64,000 bases of DNA from Novosphingobium capsulatum NBRC 12533 (GTDB lineage: Bacteria; Pseudomonadota; Alphaproteobacteria; Sphingomonadales; Sphingomonadaceae): assembly GCF_001598375.1 (NCBI RefSeq), contig NZ_BCYV01000009.1:1-64000 (forward strand), in the 5' to 3' direction. The position numbers and the translations under genes were made by a program. Positions 25,547 to 34,481 of this stretch are shown here, in pieces; the first letter of the stretch is position 1, and each line of letters opens with the position of its first letter. The notes below the pieces were generated by a model. It saw only the letters and a list, made by a program, of their open reading frames with translations. It was not told where the DNA came from and did not search any database.

Positions 25547-26748
25547 TGCGCCACGCCTTTATCTGCGACGCTATCCGCACCCCGATCGGCAGGCTGAACG
25601 GTGCGCTCTCCACCATCCGCGCTGACGATCTCGCCGCCATTCCGCTGCGCGCGCTTGGCGAGCGCAACGGCGGGGTGGACTGGGAAGCCATCGACGACGT
25701 GCTGCTTGGCTGTGCCAACCAGGCGGGCGAAGACAACCGCAACGTCGCGCGCATGGCGGTGCTGCTGGCAGGCCTGCCCGAAGCGGTGCCCGGGGCTACC
25801 ATCAACCGGCTGTGTGGCTCTGGCCTCAACGCCGTCGGTATGGCCGCCCAGGCGATCCGCGCCGGCGATGCCGAGTTGATCATTGCAGGGGGCGTCGAAA
25901 GCATGACGCGCGCCCCGTTTGTGCTGGGCAAGGCAACCACCCCCTTCGACCGCGGGCAGAAGATCGAGGACACCACCCTGGGTTGGCGCTTCATCAACCC
26001 GCTGCTCCGCGCGGCCTATGGCGTGGACACGATGCCGCAGACCGGCGAAAATGTGGCGGACGAGTGGCAGATCACGCGCGAGGAACAGGACGCTTTCGCG
26101 CTCGCCAGCCAGGAAAAGGCCGCAGCGGCGATCGTCAGCGGCCGAATGGCGGTGGAAATCGTGCCGGTCGGCATTCCCCAGCCCAAGGGCGAGCCCACGA
26201 TCTTCGCGCGCGATGAGCACCCCCGCGCCACCAGCCTGGAAGCGCTTGCCAAGCTCCGTCCGGTCGTCCGCCCCGACGGGACGGTAACCGCCGGCAATGC
26301 CTCGGGCCTCAACGATGGCGCGGCGGCCATGCTGGTTGCCAGCGAAGCGGCCGCCCGCACCCACGGCCTGACGCCCCGCGCCCGAATACTTGGCATGGCC
26401 GCAACGGGCATTGCCCCGCGCGTGATGGGCGCAGGCCCGATCGAGGCGGCCCGCAAATTGTGCCGGATCACCGGGATCGCGCTCGAACAGGTCGACGTGA
26501 TCGAGTTGAACGAAGCCTTCGCCAGCCAGGCGATCGCCACGCTCAGGTCCCTTGGCATCCGTGCCGACGATCCGCGCGTCAACCGCAATGGCGGCGCGAT
26601 CGCGCTGGGTCATCCGCTGGGCATGTCTGGCGCGCGGATCGTCATGACCGCCATCGAGGAACTGCACCACAGCGGCGGCCGCTATGCGCTGGCATTCATG
26701 TGCGTCGGGGTCGGCCAGGGCATCGCGCTGATGCTCGAAAAGGTCTGA
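25546..26748 (+). CDS. pcaF: 3-oxoadipyl-CoA thiolase
   Basis: This 400-aa thiolase has the acylated nucleophile C90 in NRLCGSGLN, a catalytic His in GGAIALGHPLG near residue 356, and the second Cys in FMCVGVGQG near 386. The N-terminal AFICDAIRTPIGR matches the beta-ketoadipyl-CoA thiolase subgroup. It splits 3-oxoadipyl-CoA into succinyl-CoA and acetyl-CoA, completing the route from hydroquinone. It is the last gene of the operon; after its stop about 150 bases separate it from a MocR-type regulator. Confidence 0.92.
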   Translation: MRHAFICDAIRTPIGRLNGALSTIRADDLAAIPLRALGERNGGVDWEAIDDVLLGCANQAGEDNRNVARMAVLLAGLPEAVPGATINRLCGSGLNAVGMAAQAIRAGDAELIIAGGVESMTRAPFVLGKATTPFDRGQKIEDTTLGWRFINPLLRAAYGVDTMPQTGENVADEWQITREEQDAFALASQEKAAAAIVSGRMAVEIVPVGIPQPKGEPTIFARDEHPRATSLEALAKLRPVVRPDGTVTAGNASGLNDGAAAMLVASEAAARTHGLTPRARILGMAATGIAPRVMGAGPIEAARKLCRITGIALEQVDVIELNEAFASQAIATLRSLGIRADDPRVNRNGGAIALGHPLGMSGARIVMTAIEELHHSGGRYALAFMCVGVGQGIALMLEKV

Positions 26749-26840
26749 CGGCGGCCGGGGCCTCCACCCCATTCGGACAGGTCTTGTAACGCGCAAGAAC
26801 GGAGGTGCTGCGCAGCGCTGCAAGGGAAGCCCCTTGACCC

Positions 26841-26862
26841 CCAATCCCAAAACCCCGATTGG
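26841..26862. promoter_or_regulatory. Inverted repeat upstream of the MocR-type gene
   Basis: CCAATC and GATTGG form a perfect six-base dyad separated by ten bases, 40 bases before the MocR start. The flanks also repeat directly as TTGACCCC and TTGGACCCC. MocR/PdxR proteins bind direct and inverted repeats near their own promoters, so this is a candidate autoregulatory site. A CAAGGG-AAGC-CCCTTG hairpin at 26821-26836 precedes it. Confidence 0.35.
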
Positions 26863-26901
26863 ACCCCACAACACCCCTTTTGCGGAGTCCATCACAGGTC
26901 C

Positions 26902-28365
26902 ATGCGCCGCGGCTGGTCCCTTACCTTGCAACAGCGCATTCGCAGCGATCAGGCCACGCCGCTCTATATGCAGCTGGCCCATGCCCTGATCCACGAGATC
27001 GAGCGTGGGCGTCTGCAACCCGGCTCGGCGCTTCCCAGCAGCCGGGAACTGGCGGCGGAACTGGGCTTCAATCGCAAGACGGTGGTGACGGCCTACGAGG
27101 AACTGATGGCGCAGGGCTGGCTGGAAGCGGCCGGGCGCAAGGGCACAGCGGTGGCCAAGCGGCTGCCCCGCAGCCGGCCCGAGGCGATCGAGGCAAGCCC
27201 GCCCATCGGCCGGCGGCCGATCTATCGCTTCGTCTCCCCACCCGATCGGCCCATTGCCGTGCCGCCTGGCCGGGTGATCAAGCTGGACGAGGGCAGCCCC
27301 GATGGCAGCCTGTTCCCACCCGAGGCCCTGGCGCGCGCCTTTCGCACCGCTGCGCTCTATGCCGCGCGGCGGCAGCAGCTGGGCTATCGCGATCCCTGCG
27401 GCAGCGACAAGCTGCGCGTGAGCCTCGCTACCATGCTGCGCGAGGAGCGCGGGCTGGTGGTGGACGCGGAAAACGTGTGCGTCACGCGGGGCAGCCAGAT
27501 GGGCATCGCGCTCGCCGCACGGCTGCTCGCCCGTCCCGGTGCGGTCGCCCTGGCCGAGGCGCTGACCTATGAACCCGCCGTCGCCGCGTTCCAGGCCGCC
27601 GGAGTGCCGGTGCTGCCGGTACCGCTCGACGACGAGGGCATCGACGTCGACGCGGTTGAGCATGCCTGTCGCAGCCGGAAGGTCTGCGCGGTGTTCCTCA
27701 CCCCGCACCACCAGTTCCCCTCCACCGTTTCGCTCGCGCCGGAGCGACGGCTGCGCCTGGTGGAGCTGGCCCGCCAGTTCGGCTTTGCCATCATCGAGGA
27801 CGATTACGACCACGAATTCCGCTTTGGCTCGCAACCGCTGCTGCCGATGGCCGCCTATGCGCCTGATGTGGTGATCTATGTCGGCTCGTTGTCCAAGCTG
27901 CTGCTGCCGGCGCTGCGCGTGGGCTATATCGTGGCGCCAACGCCGGTGATCGCGGCGGCGGCGCATCAGGTTTCGATCGGCGATGGCATGGGCAACAGCC
28001 TGACCGAGGATGCCGTGGCCATGCTGTTCGAGGAAGGCGAAGTGCGCCGCCACGCTCGCAAGGCCACGCGCATCTATGGCCAGCGCCGGGATGCGCTGGC
28101 CCAGGCAGTGCAGGATGAACTGGGCGATCTGGTCAGCGCCCGCCTGCCCGCTGGCGGCCTGGCAATGTGGCTGGAATTCCAGGATCTTGCCGCGCTTGCC
28201 CGGATCGAGGAAGGCGCAGGCGCGGCGGGCATCACCTTTGCCCAATCGGCATCCTATCGCCTGGCCGAGAATGCCCCCCATGGCCTGCGCCTGGGCTTTG
28301 CCAGCCATGCCTCGGAACGCACGGTACAGGCGGTGCGCGTGCTGGGTGCACTGGGCCGGGGTTGA
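26902..28365 (+). CDS. MocR/PdxR family transcriptional regulator
   Basis: This 487-aa protein joins an N-terminal GntR winged-helix (TPLYMQLAHALIHEI, then LPSSRELAAELGFNRKTV, residues 18-85) to a class I aminotransferase-like domain that binds PLP. The PLP lysine is expected in VGSLSKLLLPALRVGY near residue 335; IEDDYDHEFR near 298 holds the cofactor Asp. Such proteins sense PLP or PLP-amino acid adducts and activate vitamin B6, GABA or taurine genes. It is followed 66 bases on by a PaiB-type flavin protein, a frequent companion of MocR regulators. The spacing from pcaF and its own dyad suggest an independent promoter. Confidence 0.9.
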   Translation: MRRGWSLTLQQRIRSDQATPLYMQLAHALIHEIERGRLQPGSALPSSRELAAELGFNRKTVVTAYEELMAQGWLEAAGRKGTAVAKRLPRSRPEAIEASPPIGRRPIYRFVSPPDRPIAVPPGRVIKLDEGSPDGSLFPPEALARAFRTAALYAARRQQLGYRDPCGSDKLRVSLATMLREERGLVVDAENVCVTRGSQMGIALAARLLARPGAVALAEALTYEPAVAAFQAAGVPVLPVPLDDEGIDVDAVEHACRSRKVCAVFLTPHHQFPSTVSLAPERRLRLVELARQFGFAIIEDDYDHEFRFGSQPLLPMAAYAPDVVIYVGSLSKLLLPALRVGYIVAPTPVIAAAAHQVSIGDGMGNSLTEDAVAMLFEEGEVRRHARKATRIYGQRRDALAQAVQDELGDLVSARLPAGGLAMWLEFQDLAALARIEEGAGAAGITFAQSASYRLAENAPHGLRLGFASHASERTVQAVRVLGALGRG

Positions 28366-28431
28366 GCCCGGCGTATTGGCCCCCGACAAATTGCGGATCT
28401 GGCACTTTTGCCGGGCCAGGGAAGCGGCAAG

Positions 28432-29076
28432 ATGGCGGCCATGGACTTTCCTTCTGGCACCCCTGCCGATCTGGCCCGGCTCGTGGCGGACTATCCGCTG
28501 GCATGGCTCGTCAACCATGGCGAGGCCGGCTTTTTCGCGACGCCTTTGCCGCTGGTGGCTGAACTCGACGACAGCGGCGAGGTGACGGCGCTGATCGGCC
28601 ATTGCTCGCGCCGCAATGCGCAGGTCGCCGCCTTGCAGGCCGATCCGCGCGCGCACGTGCTGGTCATGGGGCCGCAGGGCTATGTCTCGCCCGCGCTGGT
28701 GAGCAAGCCGCACTGGGCCCCCACCTGGAACTTTGCCGTCGCCGCCTTCGCAGTGACCGTGGCGTTCGACGAGGACGGCACGATGCCTGCCGTGCGCCGA
28801 CTGACCAGCCATGTCGAAGCGGACCAGCCACGGCCCTGGCAGATAGAAGAGGCTGGCGCGCGCCTGCCCCACCTGATGGCGCGGATCATCGGCTTTCGCG
28901 CCACCGTCACCGCCACCGATGCGCGGTTCAAGCTGGGCCAGGAGGAAGACCTGCCCGAACTGCGCGAAATCATCGCCGCCCATCCCGATCCGGTGCTTGC
29001 CGGGTGGATGCAGCGGCTCAACGACGACCGCCTGCAGGCCCATGCAGCGGCACACAGGGACGACACCACAGGATAG
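28432..29076 (+). CDS. PaiB-like FMN-binding protein
   Basis: This protein of about 214 aa belongs to the FMN-binding negative transcriptional regulator family (PaiB, PF04299), with YPLAWLVNHG near residue 25, FATPLPLV, GHCSRRNAQ and the conserved GPQGYVSPALVSK and PTWNFAVA segments. Members fold as a split-barrel flavin domain; the original PaiB represses sporulation and protease genes, but most members are uncharacterised and could be oxidoreductases. ATG 28432 has AGGGA nine bases upstream; the internal ATG at 28441 is equally possible. It is probably co-transcribed with the MocR gene. Confidence 0.85.
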   Translation: MAAMDFPSGTPADLARLVADYPLAWLVNHGEAGFFATPLPLVAELDDSGEVTALIGHCSRRNAQVAALQADPRAHVLVMGPQGYVSPALVSKPHWAPTWNFAVAAFAVTVAFDEDGTMPAVRRLTSHVEADQPRPWQIEEAGARLPHLMARIIGFRATVTATDARFKLGQEEDLPELREIIAAHPDPVLAGWMQRLNDDRLQAHAAAHRDDTTG

Positions 29077-29115
29077 CCGAACCGGGCGATCCATGACATG
29101 CACAGGGGAAGTACC

Positions 29116-31344
29116 ATGAGGACCACACTGCATCTTGCCTGCCTGGCCGGCGTTTCCGCGCTGGCACTCGCTGCCCAGCCGGCCATGGCCGCAGATGAAC
29201 CGGCGGCCGAAAGCGCCGGCAGCATCGTCGTCACCGCGACCAAGCGCGCCGTGGCGCTCGACCAGACGCCGATCGCCGCCAGCGCCGTCTCGGGCAAGGA
29301 CCTGGCCGCCGCCAACGCGCAGAGCCTGGGCGATTACATCGCCCGCCTGCCCGGCGTGGTGTTCAACGATTATCAGCCTGGCATTTCCGAAGTGGTGATC
29401 CGCGGGATCGCGGCGACGACCTATCACGAACAGGGCCAGACCACGGTCGGCTATTACCTCAACGAAGTGCCGCTGGTTGAACCGGGCTTTCCCATCGCCA
29501 TCCCCGATGTCGACACTTTCGATCTCAACCGGGTGGAAGTGCTGCGCGGCCCGCAGGGCACGCTGTTCGGTTCTTCCACCTTGGGCGGCCTCGTCAACTA
29601 TGTGGTGAACCTGGCCGATCCGACCAAGATCGATGCCGCCGCATCGGGCCTGGTCGGCACCACCAAGAACAGCCACGGCGAAGCGAACTATGCCGCCAAG
29701 GCCATGATCAACGTGCCGCTGGTGACCGACAAGCTGGCGGTGCGCCTGGTCGCGCTGCAGCGCTTTGACGCGGGCTATCTCGACAATCCCGCCACAGGCG
29801 TGAACGGCAGCAACGATTTCCGCACGCGCGGCCTGCGCGGTTCGGTGGTGTTTACGCCCACGGCCGCGACCAAGATCAGCTATCTGTCATCGTGGCAGGA
29901 TACCTACCTGGAAGACCAGACCTACCTCGATCTCGATCACCCCTACATCCGCAACACCGCACGGGCCGAGCCGCAGCGCACGCGCTTCTGGATGAACTCG
30001 CTGCGCCTGGACCAGGACCTGGGCGGCGCTGAGTTGACCGCGATCGGCTCGGTTATCGAGAAGCACAATTTCACCCAGTTTTCCTATCCCTATTACTACG
30101 TCACCGGCGTGACCACGGGATCGGGTGCGGCCTATTCGGCCGGCAATGCCAATGCCAATATCAAGACGGCGGAAGTGCGCCTTGCCTCCAAGGGCAATAC
30201 CCCGCTGCGCTACCTGATCGGCGCGAGCTATATGGAAGCGCGCAAGCATAGCTACGACCAGATCTTCCAGAATGGGGCGGCGGCCTACATCGACGCCAAT
30301 CCCGCGCTGTTCGGCGGCTATGCCGGCAGCGTGCTGACCCCCGGCGACCGCCTCTATGGCTACCTGTCTGACACCTATAACCAGGACGTGGGCGTCTTTG
30401 GCGAACTGACCTATGCCCCGCGCCACGATATCGAGATCACCGTGGGCGGCCGCTATTTCTGGAACCGCTACAACGCCACCGTCGTCAACCAGGCGGGCGC
30501 GCTGGGCGGCTACCCGGGTGGCTACAACCCCACGGACGCCAAGGGCTACGTCTCCAACAAGGAAGACGGCTTCACCCCCAAGGTGACGATCACGGCGCGG
30601 CCAACCAAGGATTTCCTGGCCTATGCCACCTATTCGGAAGGTTATCGCGTAGGCGGGATCAACCCCAACGCCGGCCTGCTGCCCACCATCCCGGTCAAGT
30701 ACAACAGCGACCGCGTGAAGAACTATGAAATGGGCGTAAAATTCCACGCGCTCGACAACCGCCTCTATGTCGAGGCCACGGTGTTCAATATCGACTGGAA
30801 AGGCATTCAGGCACGCCTGTTTGGCCCGGCACCGTCATACTATTCCTATGTCTCCAACGCCGGCAGCGCCAATATCAGCGGCGTGGAACTGTCCGCCACG
30901 GCGCAACTGGCGCGCTTTGCCAGCTTCAGCACCAGCGCCACGGTCCAGGATGCGCGCCTCACCGCGTTCCTGCCCGATACCTTTGCCGTGGGCGGCGGCT
31001 ATGCCTCGGGCTCGGTCCTGCCCGGATCGTCGCGCTGGTCGGTGGCCAACAACCTTAAGTTCGAGTTTGCCGATGCGCCGCTCAAGCCTTCGTTCGAAGT
31101 GGCGCATCGCTACCTCTCCTCGGCCCCGGTCGCGTTTGGCAACACGGCCACGCGCGGCAATTTCAACATCTTCGATCTGCGCGCCAGCGTGACCGTGGGC
31201 GAAAAGCTGCGGGTGATGGTGTTTGCCAACAACGTGTTCGACAAGTTCGGCATTCTCAACGCGCCCTTCACGTCGCAGGCGGTGCCCGCCGGCTCGATCG
31301 TTCGCCCACGCACGCTGGGCCTGCGGGTCGACTGGTCGCTCTGA
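29116..31344 (+). CDS. TonB-dependent outer-membrane receptor
   Basis: This 742-aa receptor has signal peptide LACLAGVSALALAAQPAMA, TonB-box-like IVVTATKR near residue 38, the plug with VEVLRGPQGTLFGSSTLGG near 145, and a barrel ending VDWSL. It differs from the receptor at 8822. The next gene starts inside its stop codon (TGATG), so receptor, periplasmic propeller-amidohydrolase and PepSY membrane protein are one unit. The set suggests uptake followed by processing of the ligand, for instance a chelated iron compound or an amide-containing molecule. ATG 29116 follows GGGGAAG. Confidence 0.92.
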   Translation: MRTTLHLACLAGVSALALAAQPAMAADEPAAESAGSIVVTATKRAVALDQTPIAASAVSGKDLAAANAQSLGDYIARLPGVVFNDYQPGISEVVIRGIAATTYHEQGQTTVGYYLNEVPLVEPGFPIAIPDVDTFDLNRVEVLRGPQGTLFGSSTLGGLVNYVVNLADPTKIDAAASGLVGTTKNSHGEANYAAKAMINVPLVTDKLAVRLVALQRFDAGYLDNPATGVNGSNDFRTRGLRGSVVFTPTAATKISYLSSWQDTYLEDQTYLDLDHPYIRNTARAEPQRTRFWMNSLRLDQDLGGAELTAIGSVIEKHNFTQFSYPYYYVTGVTTGSGAAYSAGNANANIKTAEVRLASKGNTPLRYLIGASYMEARKHSYDQIFQNGAAAYIDANPALFGGYAGSVLTPGDRLYGYLSDTYNQDVGVFGELTYAPRHDIEITVGGRYFWNRYNATVVNQAGALGGYPGGYNPTDAKGYVSNKEDGFTPKVTITARPTKDFLAYATYSEGYRVGGINPNAGLLPTIPVKYNSDRVKNYEMGVKFHALDNRLYVEATVFNIDWKGIQARLFGPAPSYYSYVSNAGSANISGVELSATAQLARFASFSTSATVQDARLTAFLPDTFAVGGGYASGSVLPGSSRWSVANNLKFEFADAPLKPSFEVAHRYLSSAPVAFGNTATRGNFNIFDLRASVTVGEKLRVMVFANNVFDKFGILNAPFTSQAVPAGSIVRPRTLGLRVDWSL

Positions 31345-34300
31345 TGCGCCAGGCCGCGCCGGTTCTTTCCCTGGTACTGGCGCTGGCCGCCGGGGCCGCT
31401 CATGCTGAGCCGCCCCGGCATCTGGCCTATCAGGCCCACGAAGCGACCTGGGCGCAGCCAGCGCTCTCGCCCGACGGCGCCTGGCTGTGGTTCGATATCC
31501 TGGGTGATATCTATCGCATGCCGGCCGGCGGCGGCACGGCGCAAGCGGTGCTCACCGGCACGCCGTTCGAACGCAATCCGGTGCCCTCTCCCGATGGGCA
31601 ATGGATTGCGTTCATTTCCGATCGCTCGGGCGTGACCAACCTGTGGGTCGCGCGCAGCGATGGTAGCGGCGCACGCCAATTGACGCACGAAACGTCGCTC
31701 GTGCTCATGACCTCTCCGGCATGGGCGTCCGATGGCCGCAGCGTCTATGTCAGCCGCGCGGTCCATGCCGTCCTCGCATTCGAGCTGTGGCGCGTGCCGC
31801 TCGACGGCGGCGCGGCGCACGTGCTGGTCAAGGCGCAACCCAGCGGCAACGAAGGCTGGGACGAGCGCGTTAACGCCCTGGGCGCGGCGCCTTCGCCCGA
31901 TGGCAAGGCGGTGTGGTATGCCACCAAGCGCGGCCACACCTGGACCGAGAAGGACCCGCCCACCTGGTCCATCGTGCGGCAGGATCTGGCTACAAGCGCG
32001 GTGGAAACCGTGGTGCCGGGCGGCATGCGGCCAGTGCTTTCGCCCGATGGCCAGTTGCTGGCCTATGCTGCGCGGCGCGATGGCACCACGCCTGCCACCA
32101 GCGAGACCGGCCTGCGCCTGCGCAACCTGGCCACGGGCGAAGACCGCTGGATTGCCTGGCCGATCGACCACGATGGGCAGGAAGGCGGCTATTACTACGA
32201 CCTCACCCCCGGTTATCGCTTTACCCCCGATGGCCGCGCGCTGATCCTGGCCAAGAACGGCGGTTTTGTGCGGATCGACCTGGCCAGCGGCGCGCAAACC
32301 CCGATCCCGTTCACGGCACCGGTCGACCTGACGCTCGCCCCGCCAAGCCGCGTGCGGCAGCGCGTCGAAGACGGCCCCACGGTGCGCAGCCATCTGGCCG
32401 AAGGCGCGGCGCTGTCTCCTGATGGCAAGGCGATTGCCTTTACCGCGCTGGGCACGCTCTATCTCGCCGACCGCGCCGGTGGCGCCCCGCGCGCATTGTT
32501 TGCCGGCAATGCGTTCCAGCCCGCCTGGTCGCCCGATGGGCAGACCCTGGCTTTCGTGCGCTGGAGCGCGGAAACGGGCGGCGGCGTGTGGACCATTCCC
32601 GCCCAAGGTGGCACGCCCCACGCGCTGGGACCGCAAGGCGCCTATTGGTCCGAACCGCGCTGGAGCCGCGATGGCAGCGGCGTGGTGGCCCTGCGCGCCG
32701 CGCAGTTCGACCGGTTGCACGCGCCCAACGAACTCGATCCCGCCTGGCCGGCAGACGTGGTCGCGTTGGGCCGGGATGGCAGCACGCCGCGCGTGATCGC
32801 GCACGGCGCCGGCCTCAAGCAGCTGCAGCAGACCGACGATAGCAGTTGGTGGGTCAACAGCGGCGACGCCCTCGCCCGCGTGGAAGCAGATGGCACCCTG
32901 CGCCCCCGCGCCCGCATCGTCGCCCGCGCGGCCGGGCAATATGTCAAGGAACCGCGCCCGGTCGACGAACTGCGCCTGTCGCCTGATGGTCGCTGGCTCG
33001 CCGCGCGCACCGCGTTCGAATTGCACGTGCTGCCCCTGCCCGCCACGGACCAGCCGGTGAACCTGGCCGATGCCAGCGCGGCGCAGCGCCAGATCACCCG
33101 CATCGGCGCCGATACCATGCGCTGGGATGGCGACGGCCTGTCGTGGACCACCGGGCCGTTCTGGCGCCATGCCGCGCCTGCGGCACTCACCGCCGCCGAT
33201 CCCGAAAGCACCGCCACCCCGCGCGATCTCTCGGTGCAGGTACCCCGCGCGCTGCCCGCTGTGCCGCAGGTGCTGCGCGGCGCCACGGTTTTGACCATGG
33301 ACCACAGTGCCGTCATCGCCGATGCCGATGTGGTGATCATGGGCGACCGTATTGCCGCGATCGGCCCGCGCGGCGCCGTGCCGGTTCCCGCGGGGGCGCA
33401 AGTGCGCGATCTGGCGGGCAAGTTCATCATCCCGGGCCTGATCGACGCGCATGCCCACTTCTTCCCCATTCCGCGCAACATCCACGATGGCACGCACTGG
33501 GAATTTCCCGCGCTGCTCGCCTATGGCGTCACCTCGGTGCTGGAAGTGCAGCCATTCACGCCCGATATCTTTGCCTATGCCGATCGCATGGACGCCGGGC
33601 TGTCGACCGGGCCGCGCCTGTTCAGCACCGGGCCGGGCGTGTTCGTCAACAGCGCGATTACCTCGCAGGGCGTCGCGCAGGATGTGCTCACCCGCTATCG
33701 CGATGCCTATCGCACGCGCAACATCAAGAGCTACATGATCGGCGACCGCGCCGCCCGGCAGGATATGGCCAATGCCGCGCGCAAACTGGGCATGATGCCC
33801 ACGACCGAGGGCGCGGCCGACTATGTGCTGGAGCTGACCCACGCGATCGACGGCTTTTCCGGCAACGAGCACAACCTGCCCATCACCCCGATCCATGACG
33901 ACGTGGTGCGCCTGTTCGTGGCCAGCCAGATCGCCTACACCCCCACGATCACCGTGCTTTACGGCGGCGCGCCTCTGCTCTTCGACGAAATCGAAAACCA
34001 CGCCCCGCAAGACGATGCGCGGCTCACGCGCTTTACCCCGCCGTTCGCGCTGGCGGCCCGGCTGCGCGATCGGCACTGGACCGCCGCACCCTGGCAGACC
34101 TGGCAGCGCTTTGCCCGGGATGCCGTGCGCCTGCGTCGCGCCGGCGGCCTGGTGGGCGTGGGCAGCCATGGGGAAATGCAGGGCATCGGCGTGCATTGGG
34201 AAATGGGCGCCTTCGTGACCGGCGGCGCGACCCCGTTGGAAGCGCTGGAAATGGCGACGATCGACAACGCCCGGATCATCGGCCGCCCGGATGACCTGGG

Positions 34301-34481
34301 CAGCATCACGCCCGGCAAGCTGGCCGATCTCGTCGTGCTCGATGCCGATCCACGCACCGACATTGCCAATGCCCGCGCCATCGCGCTCATCATGCGCGGT
34401 GGCATCGCGTTCGATGGCCGCACCCTGGCCCGCGATTGCCAGGCGGCGGTTGCGCCGTGGTGGCAGGATACCGCGCCATGA
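31344..34481 (+). CDS. Periplasmic TolB-like propeller plus amidohydrolase protein
   Basis: This 1045-aa protein has a signal peptide (LSLVLALAAGAAHA). Residues about 30-620 repeat WD40/PD40 beta-propeller blades (recurring SPDG-W motifs such as LSPDGAWLWFD, PSPDGQWIAF). The C-terminal 400 residues are an imidazolonepropionase-like amidohydrolase, with DAHAHFF near residue 710 as first metal motif, later HIS-rich and Asp residues and the GKLADLVVLD closing strand. Family members of this architecture are exported and of mostly unknown substrate. It begins at the last base of the receptor stop and overlaps the PepSY gene by ATGA. Together with the receptor, hydrolysis of an imported compound in the periplasm is the simplest guess. 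Confidence 0.85.
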   Translation: MRQAAPVLSLVLALAAGAAHAEPPRHLAYQAHEATWAQPALSPDGAWLWFDILGDIYRMPAGGGTAQAVLTGTPFERNPVPSPDGQWIAFISDRSGVTNLWVARSDGSGARQLTHETSLVLMTSPAWASDGRSVYVSRAVHAVLAFELWRVPLDGGAAHVLVKAQPSGNEGWDERVNALGAAPSPDGKAVWYATKRGHTWTEKDPPTWSIVRQDLATSAVETVVPGGMRPVLSPDGQLLAYAARRDGTTPATSETGLRLRNLATGEDRWIAWPIDHDGQEGGYYYDLTPGYRFTPDGRALILAKNGGFVRIDLASGAQTPIPFTAPVDLTLAPPSRVRQRVEDGPTVRSHLAEGAALSPDGKAIAFTALGTLYLADRAGGAPRALFAGNAFQPAWSPDGQTLAFVRWSAETGGGVWTIPAQGGTPHALGPQGAYWSEPRWSRDGSGVVALRAAQFDRLHAPNELDPAWPADVVALGRDGSTPRVIAHGAGLKQLQQTDDSSWWVNSGDALARVEADGTLRPRARIVARAAGQYVKEPRPVDELRLSPDGRWLAARTAFELHVLPLPATDQPVNLADASAAQRQITRIGADTMRWDGDGLSWTTGPFWRHAAPAALTAADPESTATPRDLSVQVPRALPAVPQVLRGATVLTMDHSAVIADADVVIMGDRIAAIGPRGAVPVPAGAQVRDLAGKFIIPGLIDAHAHFFPIPRNIHDGTHWEFPALLAYGVTSVLEVQPFTPDIFAYADRMDAGLSTGPRLFSTGPGVFVNSAITSQGVAQDVLTRYRDAYRTRNIKSYMIGDRAARQDMANAARKLGMMPTTEGAADYVLELTHAIDGFSGNEHNLPITPIHDDVVRLFVASQIAYTPTITVLYGGAPLLFDEIENHAPQDDARLTRFTPPFALAARLRDRHWTAAPWQTWQRFARDAVRLRRAGGLVGVGSHGEMQGIGVHWEMGAFVTGGATPLEALEMATIDNARIIGRPDDLGSITPGKLADLVVLDADPRTDIANARAIALIMRGGIAFDGRTLARDCQAAVAPWWQDTAP

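Noticed and set aside
25054..29676. Very long minus-strand open frame (about 1540 codons)
   Set aside because: It lies antisense to pcaJ, pcaF, the MocR and PaiB genes, whose domains are clear. Long antisense frames are common at this GC3 bias. The encoded protein is rich in Arg, His and Gly and has no domain pattern.
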